From Aquimarina sp. AU474 (GTDB lineage: Bacteria; Bacteroidota; Bacteroidia; Flavobacteriales; Flavobacteriaceae), in assembly GCF_900312815.1 (NCBI RefSeq), contig NZ_OMPE01000009.1, positions 248,001 through 312,000 on the forward strand: a DNA stretch of 64,000 nucleotides, in the 5' to 3' direction. The first letter of the stretch is position 1. Each line of letters opens with the position of its first letter. A model generated the notes under the pieces. The model did no database searches. It was not told the origin of the DNA and was given only the letters and a program-made list of their open reading frames with translations. The translations under genes were made by a program, and so were the position numbers. This document shows positions 23,535 to 33,319 of this stretch, in pieces.

Positions 23535-25706
23535 TTATAAGTTGTTTTTAATGAAGTTAGTCATCTTGTTATATAGATGTAATCGGGTATTACCCCCATA
23601 AATACCATGATTTTTATCTGGGTAAATCGCCCAATCAAAATCCTTATTTGCCTGCACCAATGCTTCAACCAATTGCATTGTATTTTGTACATGAACATTA
23701 TCATCTGCACTACCGTGCACTAATAAGAATTTACCTTTTAAACCATCTACAAAATTGATTGGCGAATTATCATCATATCCTTTCGCATTCTCCTGAGGAG
23801 TCATCAAATATCGTTCCGTATAAATCGTATCATAAAACCTCCAACTTGTCACAGGCGCTACTGCTATTGCCATTTTAAATGTATCAGGAGCTTTAAATAA
23901 ACAGTTACTAGACATAAATCCACCATAACTCCATCCCCAAATTCCAATTCTAGAAGCATCGATATATTCTAATGCGCCAAGTTGTTTGGCTACAGCAATT
24001 TGATCTTGAACCTCAAGATTTCCTAAATCATTTTGAGTAACTTTTTTAAATTTAGCTCCTTTTAACCCTGTACCTCTTCCATCAACACAAACAATAATAT
24101 ATCCTTGTTGCGCCAACATCATATACCAGTAATCATTTGCTCGATGCCATGAGTTTTTTACCATTTGGGATCCTGGTCCAGAATACTGAAACATAAACAA
24201 TGGATATTTCTTTTTAGGATCAAAATCTTTGGGCTTGATAGTCCACATGTTTAAATCTTCTCCATTCACCTGGATGGTCGAAAACTCTTTAGACCGAACA
24301 TCATACCCTTTTAATTTTTCTAATAAAGCGCTATTATTCTTTAATTCTCGAACGACTTTACCTGTTGTCCCGTTGTTTAATGTATACTCATAAGGAGTAG
24401 TAGCATTCGAAAAATAATTGATGTATAGACTAAAATCTGCACTAAACTCTGCATCGTTTGATCCTTCTTTAGTACTTAATCTCTTTTTATCATTTCCATC
24501 AAGAGAAATAGCATAAACATCTCGATTGATATTACCATTTTCTACACTTTGATAATATATTTTTTTGTTCTTAGTATCATACCCGTAATATTGGGTGATT
24601 TCCCAATCACCTTTGGTAATTTGATTAATCAATTCCCCAGTTTCTTTATAATGATAGATATGATTATATCCATCTTTTTCGCTGGTCCATATAAAACTAT
24701 TATCATCTAAAAACGTAAGGTTATCGGTAACATCAATATACGCTTCGTCTTTTTCATTAAGAACTACTTTTGGCGCTTTGGTCTTAGCATCCACAAAAAT
24801 TAAATCCAGATTATTTTGATGTCTGTTCATTACTTGAACACTCAAAATATCTGGATTTACAGTCCACTTAATTCTTGGAATATAAAAATCTTTATAATCA
24901 CCTAATTTGACTTCATCCAAAGCCATTGCCGTAATATCAGCTACAAAAAGTGATACTTTAGAATTCTTTTCTCCTGCTTTTGGGTATTTAAAAACATCTT
25001 GTTTTTGATATAAATCTTTACCATATACATCCATCGAAAACTCTGGAACTTCTCTCTCATCAAATCTTAAAAATGCAATTTTGTTACTATCGGCGCTCCA
25101 ATCAAAGGCTCTTACAAAAGAAAACTCTTCTTCATACACCCAGTCTGTAACCCCGTTAATAATTTCATTTTTCTTACCATCATCGGTTAATTGAATTTCC
25201 TGACCGGTAACAAAATTTAACATGTAGATATTATTGTCTAATACATAAGCTACTTTGTTTCCATCAGGAGATAACATCGGAGATTGTATTTTTTTATCAC
25301 TAATTTTAAATACTCCATTAGACGGAACATCATAAATATGATAAATACCTCTAGAAGAACGACGAAATATCTGTTCATTAGCACTAGAGATTAGTATTCT
25401 ATTCTCGTCCTTACTAAACGAATATCCTTGAAACGAATCCAAATCATCTATTGTAGCAGAGCTAATCAATGTCTTAGCTTTTTCTCCAGTTTCATAATTA
25501 TAGACTTCGATATTGGTTGCACCAGAAGCTTGATCTTTTTCTAAAACAGAATATTGAGTTCCATTTTTCATAGAATGTAATGATTGAAAGCCTTCGGTTC
25601 TGAACTCTCCTCCCCATATCTCATTTAAGGTAAATACTTTGTCCTGTGCATAAGACTCTAAACCTAAAAACAGTGTAATTACAAAAAACAATTTTGTAAA
25701 CTTCAT
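23535..25706 (-). CDS. S9B dipeptidyl peptidase IV
   Basis: This 723-residue protein has a signal peptide (about 1-20), an eight-bladed beta-propeller (about 40-480) with the EEEFSF Glu pair that binds the substrate N-terminus, and the alpha/beta-hydrolase domain. The triad is Ser593 (GWSYGGFMS), Asp668 (GSADDNVH) and His700 (DKNHGIYGG). DPP-IV removes Xaa-Pro dipeptides from peptide N-termini, here in the periplasm. Placement before two POT transporters defines a peptide-scavenging cassette common in Bacteroidota. Confidence 0.95.
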   Translation of the reverse strand: MKFTKLFFVITLFLGLESYAQDKVFTLNEIWGGEFRTEGFQSLHSMKNGTQYSVLEKDQASGATNIEVYNYETGEKAKTLISSATIDDLDSFQGYSFSKDENRILISSANEQIFRRSSRGIYHIYDVPSNGVFKISDKKIQSPMLSPDGNKVAYVLDNNIYMLNFVTGQEIQLTDDGKKNEIINGVTDWVYEEEFSFVRAFDWSADSNKIAFLRFDEREVPEFSMDVYGKDLYQKQDVFKYPKAGEKNSKVSLFVADITAMALDEVKLGDYKDFYIPRIKWTVNPDILSVQVMNRHQNNLDLIFVDAKTKAPKVVLNEKDEAYIDVTDNLTFLDDNSFIWTSEKDGYNHIYHYKETGELINQITKGDWEITQYYGYDTKNKKIYYQSVENGNINRDVYAISLDGNDKKRLSTKEGSNDAEFSADFSLYINYFSNATTPYEYTLNNGTTGKVVRELKNNSALLEKLKGYDVRSKEFSTIQVNGEDLNMWTIKPKDFDPKKKYPLFMFQYSGPGSQMVKNSWHRANDYWYMMLAQQGYIIVCVDGRGTGLKGAKFKKVTQNDLGNLEVQDQIAVAKQLGALEYIDASRIGIWGWSYGGFMSSNCLFKAPDTFKMAIAVAPVTSWRFYDTIYTERYLMTPQENAKGYDDNSPINFVDGLKGKFLLVHGSADDNVHVQNTMQLVEALVQANKDFDWAIYPDKNHGIYGGNTRLHLYNKMTNFIKNNL

Positions 25707-25922
25707 ATCATATATGTATAAATTGTTAACGCCAAGAATACTAAAAAATCCGTGAAAAATACAACAATTGGTGTTAAATACAATAAAATCATAGGGCCTA
25801 AAGTGATTTTTTTTAACATATCGTTAAATTAAGGTAAAATCCAACCACACTTCCCAACAGCCAAAAATCAACACTGTAATCACCAAATACTCATAGATTA
25901 GGTATTTCACAAAACAGAATAG

Positions 25923-25930
25923 TATCTTTG
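25923..25930 (+). promoter_or_regulatory. -7 promoter box for the HMG-CoA reductase gene
   Basis: TATCTTTG matches TAnnTTTG and lies 25 nt before the start codon. A clear TTG at -33 is missing. Confidence 0.5.
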
Positions 25931-25955
25931 GAGGCACTAATCATATTAATGCATA

Positions 25956-27272
25956 ATGGCACCAGTAGTTTCTGGGTTTTCTAAACTCTCTAAAGCGGAT
26001 AAAATTAAATGGTTGGCAGAGCATCATTTTAATAATGACTCGAACGCCACAAATACACTCATTACGTACTGGAATTCTGATGACAGACTCCAACGGCTTC
26101 ATGATGAATTTACAGAAAACACCATTTCTAATTATTACTTACCTTTTTCGGTTGCTCCAAACTTTTTAATTAATGGTAATAGGTATACACTACCTATGAC
26201 CATTGAAGAAAGTTCTGTTGTCGCAGCAGCTAGTAAAGCTGCAAAATTTTGGCAAACCCGTGGAGGTTTTAAAGCAGAAGTACTATCTACCACAAAAGTA
26301 GGACAGGTACATTTTTCGTTTACAGGAAGCCCCGAACGACTTCAAGAATTTTTTATTCAAGTTAAACCAAAGTTACTCAAATCCGTAGCGCCTATCACCA
26401 AAAATATGGAGAAACGTGGTGGTGGTGTGAAAGAAATAGAACTTCGCGATAAAACAACAGATCTTGACCATTATTATCAATTACATTGCACTTTTGGGAC
26501 GGCAGATGCTATGGGAGCCAATTTCATAAACTCTTGCCTTGAACAATTTGCACAAACATTAGTAGATGAAGCTAAAAAATTCGAATCTTTTTCTGAAACA
26601 GAAAAAGAAATCGAAATTATTATGAGTATTCTCTCCAATTATGTTCCTCAGTGCCTAGTTAAAGCCTCTGTTTCTTGTCCTGTGCAAGAACTACCCGATT
26701 CTAAACAACTATCATCACTTCAATATGCCAAAAAATTTGTGAGAGCGGTTCGCATTGCGCAAATAGAACCGTACCGGGCGGTTACACACAATAAAGGTAT
26801 TATGAACGGTATAGACGCTGTTGTTTTGGCAACTGGAAATGATTTTAGAGCTATTGAAGCGGGAGCTCATGCTTATGCTGCAAAAGATGGAACATATAAA
26901 AGCCTTACTGATGCCGAAATTAAAGACGATCAATTTATTTTTTCTATTGAAATCCCATTGGCTCTCGGTACGGTTGGAGGATTAACTTCTCTTCATCCCT
27001 TAGTTAAATTGGCATTACAACTTTTAGGAAAACCTAATGCCAAAAAATTAATGGAAATTACTGCTGTAGCCGGTTTAGCACAAAATTTTGCAGCCATAAA
27101 TTCATTGATTACAACAGGAATCCAACAAGGACATATGAAAATGCACTTGATGAATATTTTAAATCAATTTGAAGCCACCAATGCCGAAAAAGAACAACTC
27201 ATCGCATATTTTAAAACAAACACCGTTACTCATAGTGAAGTAGTTACTCAGATCGAAAAACTAAGATCATAA
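25956..27272 (+). CDS. Class II hydroxymethylglutaryl-CoA reductase
   Basis: This 438-residue protein matches the class II (degradative-type name) HMG-CoA reductases that Flavobacteriia use in the mevalonate pathway. Visible motifs: the PMTIEESSVVAAASKAAKFW segment with the catalytic Glu, the HNKGIMNGIDAVVLATGND segment with catalytic Lys and Asp, and the C-terminal GHMKMH with catalytic His. It reduces HMG-CoA to mevalonate. It abuts the GHMP kinase, with the stop base shared at 27272, so the two genes are coupled and act in isoprenoid synthesis. Confidence 0.93.
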   Translation: MAPVVSGFSKLSKADKIKWLAEHHFNNDSNATNTLITYWNSDDRLQRLHDEFTENTISNYYLPFSVAPNFLINGNRYTLPMTIEESSVVAAASKAAKFWQTRGGFKAEVLSTTKVGQVHFSFTGSPERLQEFFIQVKPKLLKSVAPITKNMEKRGGGVKEIELRDKTTDLDHYYQLHCTFGTADAMGANFINSCLEQFAQTLVDEAKKFESFSETEKEIEIIMSILSNYVPQCLVKASVSCPVQELPDSKQLSSLQYAKKFVRAVRIAQIEPYRAVTHNKGIMNGIDAVVLATGNDFRAIEAGAHAYAAKDGTYKSLTDAEIKDDQFIFSIEIPLALGTVGGLTSLHPLVKLALQLLGKPNAKKLMEITAVAGLAQNFAAINSLITTGIQQGHMKMHLMNILNQFEATNAEKEQLIAYFKTNTVTHSEVVTQIEKLRS

Positions 27273-28195
27273 TGAAAAAATCTTTTTATAGTCACGGTAA
27301 ATTACTACTTACCGCAGAGTATTTAGTATTGGATAGCGTAGAAGCCCTAGCCTTACCTACTCAAAAAGGACAATGGTTATTTATCGAAGAAAGTGATACA
27401 GATCAAATCGTATGGAAGAGTTTTGACGAAAATGGATATTGTTGGTTCGAAACTAATTTAATACATGAAAACAACATCCTTAAAGAAGATCAAGACGGCT
27501 CTAAAAAAGATCCTATTACAATCACTTTAATTGAAATTCTTAATGCTGCTAAACAACTAAATCCTAATTTTATATCCTCAGAAAAAGGGTATATTATAGA
27601 AAGTAGATTAGAATTTCATAGAGCATGGGGATTAGGCTCTTCGTCGACTTTAATTAATAATATTGCACAATGGTCTAAGGTAAATGCGTTTGAACTTTTG
27701 AATAATAGCTTTGGAGGTAGTGGGTATGATATTGCATGTGCACAGCATGACTCTCCTATCTTATATAAACGTACAGAAAACAAACCAATAATTAAGGAGG
27801 TAACTTTTGATCCTTCTTTTAAAGATCAATTATTCTTTGTCTACTTAAACCAAAAACAAGACAGCAAAGAATCTATTAAACGATATCAATCATTACCGTT
27901 AAAAGATTTTGATAAAGCAGAAAAAACCATCAGTGAAATCACATCTAAAATGCTAGATTGCTCGAATATTCAAGATTTCGAAGAATTAATAACAATCCAT
28001 GAAGAAATCATATCTAAAATCATCAAAACTGAAACTGTAAAATCAAGGCTTTTTTCGGATTATACCGGAAGTATTAAAAGTCTTGGCGGTTGGGGTGGTG
28101 ATTTTGTTTTGGCTACAGGATCTATATCTAATATGGATTATTTTAAAGCCAAAGGATACACTACTATTATTCCTTTTAGCGAATTGATCTTATAA
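27272..28195 (+). CDS. GYDIA-family GHMP kinase (mevalonate-pathway kinase)
   Basis: This 307-residue protein has the N-terminal SHGKLLLTAEYLVL motif, the ATP-binding GHMP motif GLGSSSTL (about 116-123), and SFGGSGYDIACAQ, which defines the GYDIA group of Bacteroidota. The C-terminal GHMP motif is SLGGWGGDF. The group is assigned to phosphorylation in the mevalonate pathway from genomic context. The exact step (mevalonate, phosphomevalonate or diphosphomevalonate) is not fixed by sequence. The start codon overlaps the HMGR stop by one base (TAATG). Confidence 0.9.
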   Translation: MKKSFYSHGKLLLTAEYLVLDSVEALALPTQKGQWLFIEESDTDQIVWKSFDENGYCWFETNLIHENNILKEDQDGSKKDPITITLIEILNAAKQLNPNFISSEKGYIIESRLEFHRAWGLGSSSTLINNIAQWSKVNAFELLNNSFGGSGYDIACAQHDSPILYKRTENKPIIKEVTFDPSFKDQLFFVYLNQKQDSKESIKRYQSLPLKDFDKAEKTISEITSKMLDCSNIQDFEELITIHEEIISKIIKTETVKSRLFSDYTGSIKSLGGWGGDFVLATGSISNMDYFKAKGYTTIIPFSELIL

Positions 28196-28200
28196 AAAAA

Positions 28201-28219
28201 CCTCAGCTATTCACTGAGG
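28201..28219. terminator. Bidirectional hairpin terminator
   Basis: CCTCAG (28201-28206) pairs with CTGAGG (28214-28219). A seven-A run precedes it and a T-run follows it, so it can end both the GHMP kinase and sucB transcripts. Confidence 0.75.
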
Positions 28220-28250
28220 CTTTTATTATAATATGTATATATTCTTTTTG

Positions 28251-29471
28251 TTACAATTCTAGCGCTTGCATCACTTTAGCATCCATTAACAACTCTTCGG
28301 GATTCTCTAATGCTTCTTTTACCGCTACTAAGAATCCTACAGATTCTTTTCCATCAATAATTCTATGATCATATGATAACGCAACATACATAATTGGCGC
28401 AACAACAATCTGACCATCTCTTACGATTGGGCGTTCTACAATATTATGCATTCCTAAAATCGCACTCTGTGGTGGATTGATAATTGGTGTTGATAGCATA
28501 CTACCAAACACTCCACCATTTGTAATTGTAAAAGTACCTCCCGTCATCTCATCTACAGTAATTTGACCATCACGAGCTCTAAGAGCCAAACGTTTTACCT
28601 CAGATTCTACACCTCTAAAACTAAGATTTTCGGCATTTCGAATAACCGGTACCATTAATCCCTTGGGACCAGAAACTGCAATACTAATATCCTGGAAATC
28701 ATAAGAAATCATTTCTTTTCCATCAATCATAGAATTTACAGAAGGATACATTTTTAAAGCTCTTACACATGCCAGTGTAAAGAAAGACATAAACCCAAGG
28801 CTTACTCCATGTTTATTTTTGAAATTTTCTTTATGTTGACTTCGAAGATCAAAAATTGGTTGCATATCCACTTCATTAAACGTAGTAAGCATTGCCGTCT
28901 CATTTTTAACTGAAACTAAACGCTCTGCTACTTTACGACGAAGCATTGATAATTTTTTACGACTTTCTCCTCTAGCTCCAAGGCCAGGGGTTCCTAAAGA
29001 TGGTTTGGCGTCTATGGCATCAGCCTTAGTAATTCGCCCATCTCTACCCGTACCTTTTACTTGAGCCGCGTCTATTCCTTTTTCTGCCAACACCTTTTTT
29101 GCTGCTGGAGAAGCTGTTCCGGTCGCATACGTTTCTGTTTTTGCGGGAGCAGCAGGAGCTTCTACTTTTTTCTCTTCAGTTTTGGGAGTTTCGGCAATCG
29201 AAGCTTCTTTTGCTTCTCCCCCTTCAGGCTTAGCTGCATCAGTATCGATTAGACACACAACCTGCCCGACAGCAACTGCGTCACCTTCTTCTGCCATTAA
29301 GGTAATGATACCGCTTTCTTCAGCAGGCAACTCTAATGTTGCTTTATCACTATCAACTTCTGCAATTGCTTGATCTTTTTCAACATAATCACCAGACTCA
29401 ACAAGCCATTGAGCTATTTCTACTTCTGTAATAGATTCTCCCGGTGATGGGACTTTCATTTCTAAAGCCAT
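28251..29471 (-). CDS. sucB: 2-oxoglutarate dehydrogenase E2, dihydrolipoyl succinyltransferase
   Basis: This 406-residue protein has one N-terminal lipoyl domain with lipoyl-Lys in [13 protein letters not shown] (about 37-49), an Ala/Pro/Glu-rich linker, a peripheral subunit-binding domain ([14 protein letters not shown], about 120-155) and the catalytic domain (about 175-406) with [10 protein letters not shown] single lipoyl domain and direct linkage to sucA favour succinyltransferase over acetyltransferase. E3 is not encoded nearby. Confidence 0.95.
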   Translation of the reverse strand: MALEMKVPSPGESITEVEIAQWLVESGDYVEKDQAIAEVDSDKATLELPAEESGIITLMAEEGDAVAVGQVVCLIDTDAAKPEGGEAKEASIAETPKTEEKKVEAPAAPAKTETYATGTASPAAKKVLAEKGIDAAQVKGTGRDGRITKADAIDAKPSLGTPGLGARGESRKKLSMLRRKVAERLVSVKNETAMLTTFNEVDMQPIFDLRSQHKENFKNKHGVSLGFMSFFTLACVRALKMYPSVNSMIDGKEMISYDFQDISIAVSGPKGLMVPVIRNAENLSFRGVESEVKRLALRARDGQITVDEMTGGTFTITNGGVFGSMLSTPIINPPQSAILGMHNIVERPIVRDGQIVVAPIMYVALSYDHRIIDGKESVGFLVAVKEALENPEELLMDAKVMQALEL

Positions 29472-29537
29472 AATTCTGAATTTATCCTTTGTATAATTTC
29501 CTTTGGAAACTCTTTAACTATAGTTATTATCTAAAAT

Positions 29538-32312
29538 TTATCTGCGTTGATTATTTTTTGTTTTATCAAAAACATAATCGATTACTTCTTGATGTCTTCT
29601 TTTTGATCTTGTAGCACTTCCTGCAGCCGGAGCTCCATAAGGTCTTCTACTTGCAAATCTAAAGCTTTTTGAATCTTCATAATGCATTAACATATGACTC
29701 AAGGCCCCCATGTTTCTAGGTTCTTCTTGTGCCCAAACTACTTCATCCGCCTTATATTTTTTAATCAGCTTATCCATTTCGGCAATAGGCAATGGAAATA
29801 ATTGCTCTATTCTCACCAATGCTACATCTTTTCGATCTGATTTTTCTTTTTCTTCCAAAAGATCATAATAAAACTTCCCTGTACAAAATACTAACGATTT
29901 CACTTCCTTTGCTTTCGCCTGCGGATCATCAATAACGGTCTGAAAACTCCCTGAAGCAAACTCCTCTACAGAAGAAACCACCTTAGGGTGTCGTAACAAA
30001 CTCTTTGGTGTAAATACTACCAGAGGCTTACGGTATTTTGCTTTCATTTGCCTACGTAACAAATGAAACATATTTGCAGGTGTAGTTACATCTGCAATAA
30101 ACATATTATCCTTGGCACAAAGTTGAAGATATCTCTCCATCCTACCAGAAGAATGCTCTGCTCCCTGACCTTCATATCCATGAGGCAATAACATTACTAA
30201 ACCATTTTGAAGTTTCCATTTATCCTCTGCAGAAGATATATATTGATCCAACATGATTTGAGCTCCATTACTAAAATCACCAAACTGTGCTTCCCAAATG
30301 GTCAACGTATCTGGACTTGCCATAGCATAACCATAATCAAATCCTACTACCCCATATTCTGAAAGTAAAGAGTTATAGATATAAAAATCTCCTTGATCTC
30401 CTTTAAGATTATTAAGTAGTAATACTTCTTCTTCGCTATCTTCTACTTTAACCACTGCATGCCTATGAGAAAACGTTCCCCTTTCAACATCCTGTCCACT
30501 CATCCTTACATCATAACCTTCTTTTAACAAAGAACCATATGCAAGTAATTCTCCCATAGCCCAATCTAATTGATCTTTTTCAAAGAACATCTTATGTCGT
30601 TGATCAATCAATCTTTCGATTTTACGCAAGAACTTCTTATCGGTTGGTAATTTAGTAATTACCTCTGCAATTTCTGTAAGCTTTTTCTTGTCATAAGCGG
30701 TATCAACCACTTCCATCATTTCATCCTCTTGCACGCGCACAAAACCAGCCCACTCATCATGCATGAAAGGTGTAATTATCGTTTTTTCTTCCTTACGAGA
30801 ATCTTCCAATTCTTCTTCAAGGGAAGCCTTATATTCTTTTTCAAGTTTTAACACATAATCTTTATCGATAATGCCTTCGGCTACTAATTTATCTGCATAA
30901 ATATCTCTTGGATTTCTATGCTTAGCAATTGCCTTATATAGTTTAGGTTGTGTAAAACGCGGCTCATCTCCTTCATTATGCCCATATTTACGATACCCCA
31001 ACAAGTCAATAAAAACATCTCTTTTAAAGGTCATCCTAAAATCTAACGCAAAATTAGTTGCATGCACAACCGCCTCGGCATCATCAGAGTTTACATGAAG
31101 TACTGGAGAAAGCGTAACTTTACCAACATCTGTACAATATGTAGACGATCTTGCGTCTAAATAATTAGTAGTAAACCCTATTTGATTATTAACAACAATA
31201 TGAATAGTTCCCCCTGTTCTATAGCCATCTAAATTAGCCATTTGAACAATTTCATACACTAATCCTTGACCAGCAATAGCCGCATCTCCATGCACAACAA
31301 TAGGTAACACTTGAGAAATATTGTCCTTATAATGTTTATCCTGTTTGGATCTTGCAATTCCTTCTACTACGGCTCCAACAGTTTCCAAATGTGATGGATT
31401 TGGAGCAATATTCATATTAATTGCTTTACCCGAATCTGTTTGGCGTTTTGAGGTCCACCCTAAGTGATATTTTACATCTCCATCAAAAATTGCTTCTTCA
31501 TAATCCTTACCATCAAACTCACTAAAAATATCCTTTGGGCTTTTTCCAAAAATATTAGTTAATGTACTTAGTCGGCCACGGTGTGCCATACCCATTACAA
31601 ACTCTTTTACTCCAGAATTAGCTGCTTTCTCTACCAATGCATCTAGAGCAGGGATTAGAGATTCTCCTCCTTCTAAAGAAAAACGTTTTTGCCCAACATA
31701 TTTGGTATGTAAGAAACTTTCAAAAGATACTGCCTGATTAAGTTTCTTAAGAATATGCTTTTTTTGATCTGCAGAAAACTTCGTTCTGTTGGTATTAAAG
31801 TTTACTCTTGCCTGTATCCACTCTCTTTCTTCAGGATTACGAATATACATATATTCTATACCCAAAGAATCACAATAAATCTGCTCTAAATGAACTATAA
31901 TATTACTTAAAGTGTTAGGCCCAACTCCTAAAATTTCACCAGCATTAAAAACAGTATTAAGATCACCTTGACTTAACCCAAAATTTTCTAAAGCTAGCGT
32001 AGGACTATATTTCCTTCTTTCTCTTACTGGATTGGTTTTGGTAAACAAGTGACCCCTTGTTCTGTACTCATCAATTAATCGTACCACCTGAAACTCCTTC
32101 TGTACACTTTCAGGAACAATAGCAGTTTCTCCTGATTCTTTATCAACATAAATAGTTTCCCCAGTACCATTAGCATTTTCAATACCAAAATCGAAACCTT
32201 GAAAAAAAGCTCTCCAACTTGGCTCTACACTATCGGGGCTTTGCAAATATTGATCGTATAAATCTGCAAAAAATGCGGTATTAGCCGCATTCAAAAATGA
32301 ATATTTATCCAT
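29538..32312 (-). CDS. sucA: 2-oxoglutarate dehydrogenase E1
   Basis: The protein has 924 residues from the ATG at 32312 (MDKYSFLNAANTAFF). The frame extends to 32354 but lies over the -7 box there. The N-terminal E2-binding helix (FFADLYDQYLQSPDSVEPSW) is followed by the thiamine diphosphate domain (GMAHRGRL, GDAAIAGQG with the ThDP Asp) and the transketolase-like C-terminal part (LLPHGYEGQGAEHSSGR). It decarboxylates 2-oxoglutarate in the TCA cycle and passes the succinyl group to SucB, 66 nt downstream. Confidence 0.96.
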   Translation of the reverse strand: MDKYSFLNAANTAFFADLYDQYLQSPDSVEPSWRAFFQGFDFGIENANGTGETIYVDKESGETAIVPESVQKEFQVVRLIDEYRTRGHLFTKTNPVRERRKYSPTLALENFGLSQGDLNTVFNAGEILGVGPNTLSNIIVHLEQIYCDSLGIEYMYIRNPEEREWIQARVNFNTNRTKFSADQKKHILKKLNQAVSFESFLHTKYVGQKRFSLEGGESLIPALDALVEKAANSGVKEFVMGMAHRGRLSTLTNIFGKSPKDIFSEFDGKDYEEAIFDGDVKYHLGWTSKRQTDSGKAINMNIAPNPSHLETVGAVVEGIARSKQDKHYKDNISQVLPIVVHGDAAIAGQGLVYEIVQMANLDGYRTGGTIHIVVNNQIGFTTNYLDARSSTYCTDVGKVTLSPVLHVNSDDAEAVVHATNFALDFRMTFKRDVFIDLLGYRKYGHNEGDEPRFTQPKLYKAIAKHRNPRDIYADKLVAEGIIDKDYVLKLEKEYKASLEEELEDSRKEEKTIITPFMHDEWAGFVRVQEDEMMEVVDTAYDKKKLTEIAEVITKLPTDKKFLRKIERLIDQRHKMFFEKDQLDWAMGELLAYGSLLKEGYDVRMSGQDVERGTFSHRHAVVKVEDSEEEVLLLNNLKGDQGDFYIYNSLLSEYGVVGFDYGYAMASPDTLTIWEAQFGDFSNGAQIMLDQYISSAEDKWKLQNGLVMLLPHGYEGQGAEHSSGRMERYLQLCAKDNMFIADVTTPANMFHLLRRQMKAKYRKPLVVFTPKSLLRHPKVVSSVEEFASGSFQTVIDDPQAKAKEVKSLVFCTGKFYYDLLEEKEKSDRKDVALVRIEQLFPLPIAEMDKLIKKYKADEVVWAQEEPRNMGALSHMLMHYEDSKSFRFASRRPYGAPAAGSATRSKRRHQEVIDYVFDKTKNNQRR

Positions 32313-32351
32313 ACGTAAGCATTCAATTGTCTTTTTTATGACAAAACGATA

Positions 32352-32359
32352 CAAAAATA
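32352..32359 (-). promoter_or_regulatory. -7 promoter box for sucAB
   Basis: On the minus strand this reads TATTTTTG, matching TAnnTTTG, about 40 nt before the sucA ATG. No well-spaced TTG is visible upstream. Confidence 0.5.
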
Positions 32360-32426
32360 CAACAATTACAATTTATTGACCATTGAAATATCTATATTTA
32401 TGCAACATTTTTTTAGTAATTTAACA

Positions 32427-32966
32427 ATGAAAGTATATACTCTTCAAAAATTAAAAGTCTTTGCTTTAGTTTCCTTTGTTCTGTTTTCCTTACACAATGG
32501 GTATTCTCAAAATGAAAATTTTTGGTCCAAAGTAAGATTTGGAGGGAATCTAGGAATTGGTTTTTCTAATGATACTTTTAATGCCATTATTGCTCCGGCC
32601 GCGGTATATGAGTTTAACCCTTGGTTTAGTGCAGGGGTAGGCCTTAGTTTTGGATACTCTAGTTTTGACAACGACGATTTTAACGAAAAAATCAAAAGCA
32701 CAAACTATGGAGGTAGCATTATTGGTTTATTTAATCCCTTTCCAGAGTTTCAACTTTCTGCAGAGTTTGAACAAATGGGAGTTAATGCACGTATCGAAAC
32801 TCCTACTCAAACATTTACCGATAATTATTGGTATCCAGCATTATTTGTTGGTGCAGGTTATCGAACAGGTTATGTAAGCTTTGGTATAAGATATGATCTC
32901 TTATACGATGATCAAAAAAGTATTTACGGTAGTGCTTATGCTCCCTTTGTAAGAGTATTTTTTTAA
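32427..32966 (+). CDS. Small outer-membrane beta-barrel protein
   Basis: The protein has 179 residues from the ATG at 32427. The longer frame from 32376 gives a poor N-terminus, while this start gives a normal signal peptide (LKVFALVSFVLFSLHNGYSQ). The mature part alternates polar and hydrophobic residues with aromatic girdle-like positions and ends in FVRVFF, a typical C-terminal aromatic barrel signal. It resembles eight-stranded OmpA/OmpW-like barrels. Function unknown. Its stop overlaps the convergent gene by 4 nt. Confidence 0.75.
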   Translation: MKVYTLQKLKVFALVSFVLFSLHNGYSQNENFWSKVRFGGNLGIGFSNDTFNAIIAPAAVYEFNPWFSAGVGLSFGYSSFDNDDFNEKIKSTNYGGSIIGLFNPFPEFQLSAEFEQMGVNARIETPTQTFTDNYWYPALFVGAGYRTGYVSFGIRYDLLYDDQKSIYGSAYAPFVRVFF

Positions 32967-33319
32967 AGATTATGACGCAACCAAATTTTTTTCCATTCTC
33001 TCTTCAAAATTAAATATGACGCATGTATCGCTATATCTTCAATATTTTCTGAACTAAAATCACGTAATTCATTTTCAGACACATCTACCGCATACAAAAG
33101 GTTTAAATATTGATTAAAATCTAAACGCAACTTACTAAGTAATAAGGTTTGTAATTCCAAAACCAAACTAGCAGGGGTTACATCAGGGTCAATAACATGA
33201 TCTATTCCTGCTCGCATTACATCTTTTTGAAGCTGAATGACCAATTGCGGGTACAATAGGGATGTAGAAATTTCATGAAGAAACGTATCTAATGGCACTA
33301 TATTTTTATCGCTAGACAC
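32963..33319 (-). CDS. Conserved hypothetical protein coupled to polyprenyl synthase
   Basis: This 118-residue soluble, mostly helical protein shows no signal peptide or known motif. Its start overlaps the end of the polyprenyl synthase gene by 8 nt, so translation is coupled. The 3' end overlaps the convergent beta-barrel gene by 4 nt. The position suggests a role linked to isoprenoid or quinone synthesis, but nothing in the sequence proves it. Confidence 0.65.
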   Translation of the reverse strand: MSSDKNIVPLDTFLHEISTSLLYPQLVIQLQKDVMRAGIDHVIDPDVTPASLVLELQTLLLSKLRLDFNQYLNLLYAVDVSENELRDFSSENIEDIAIHASYLILKREWKKIWLRHNL

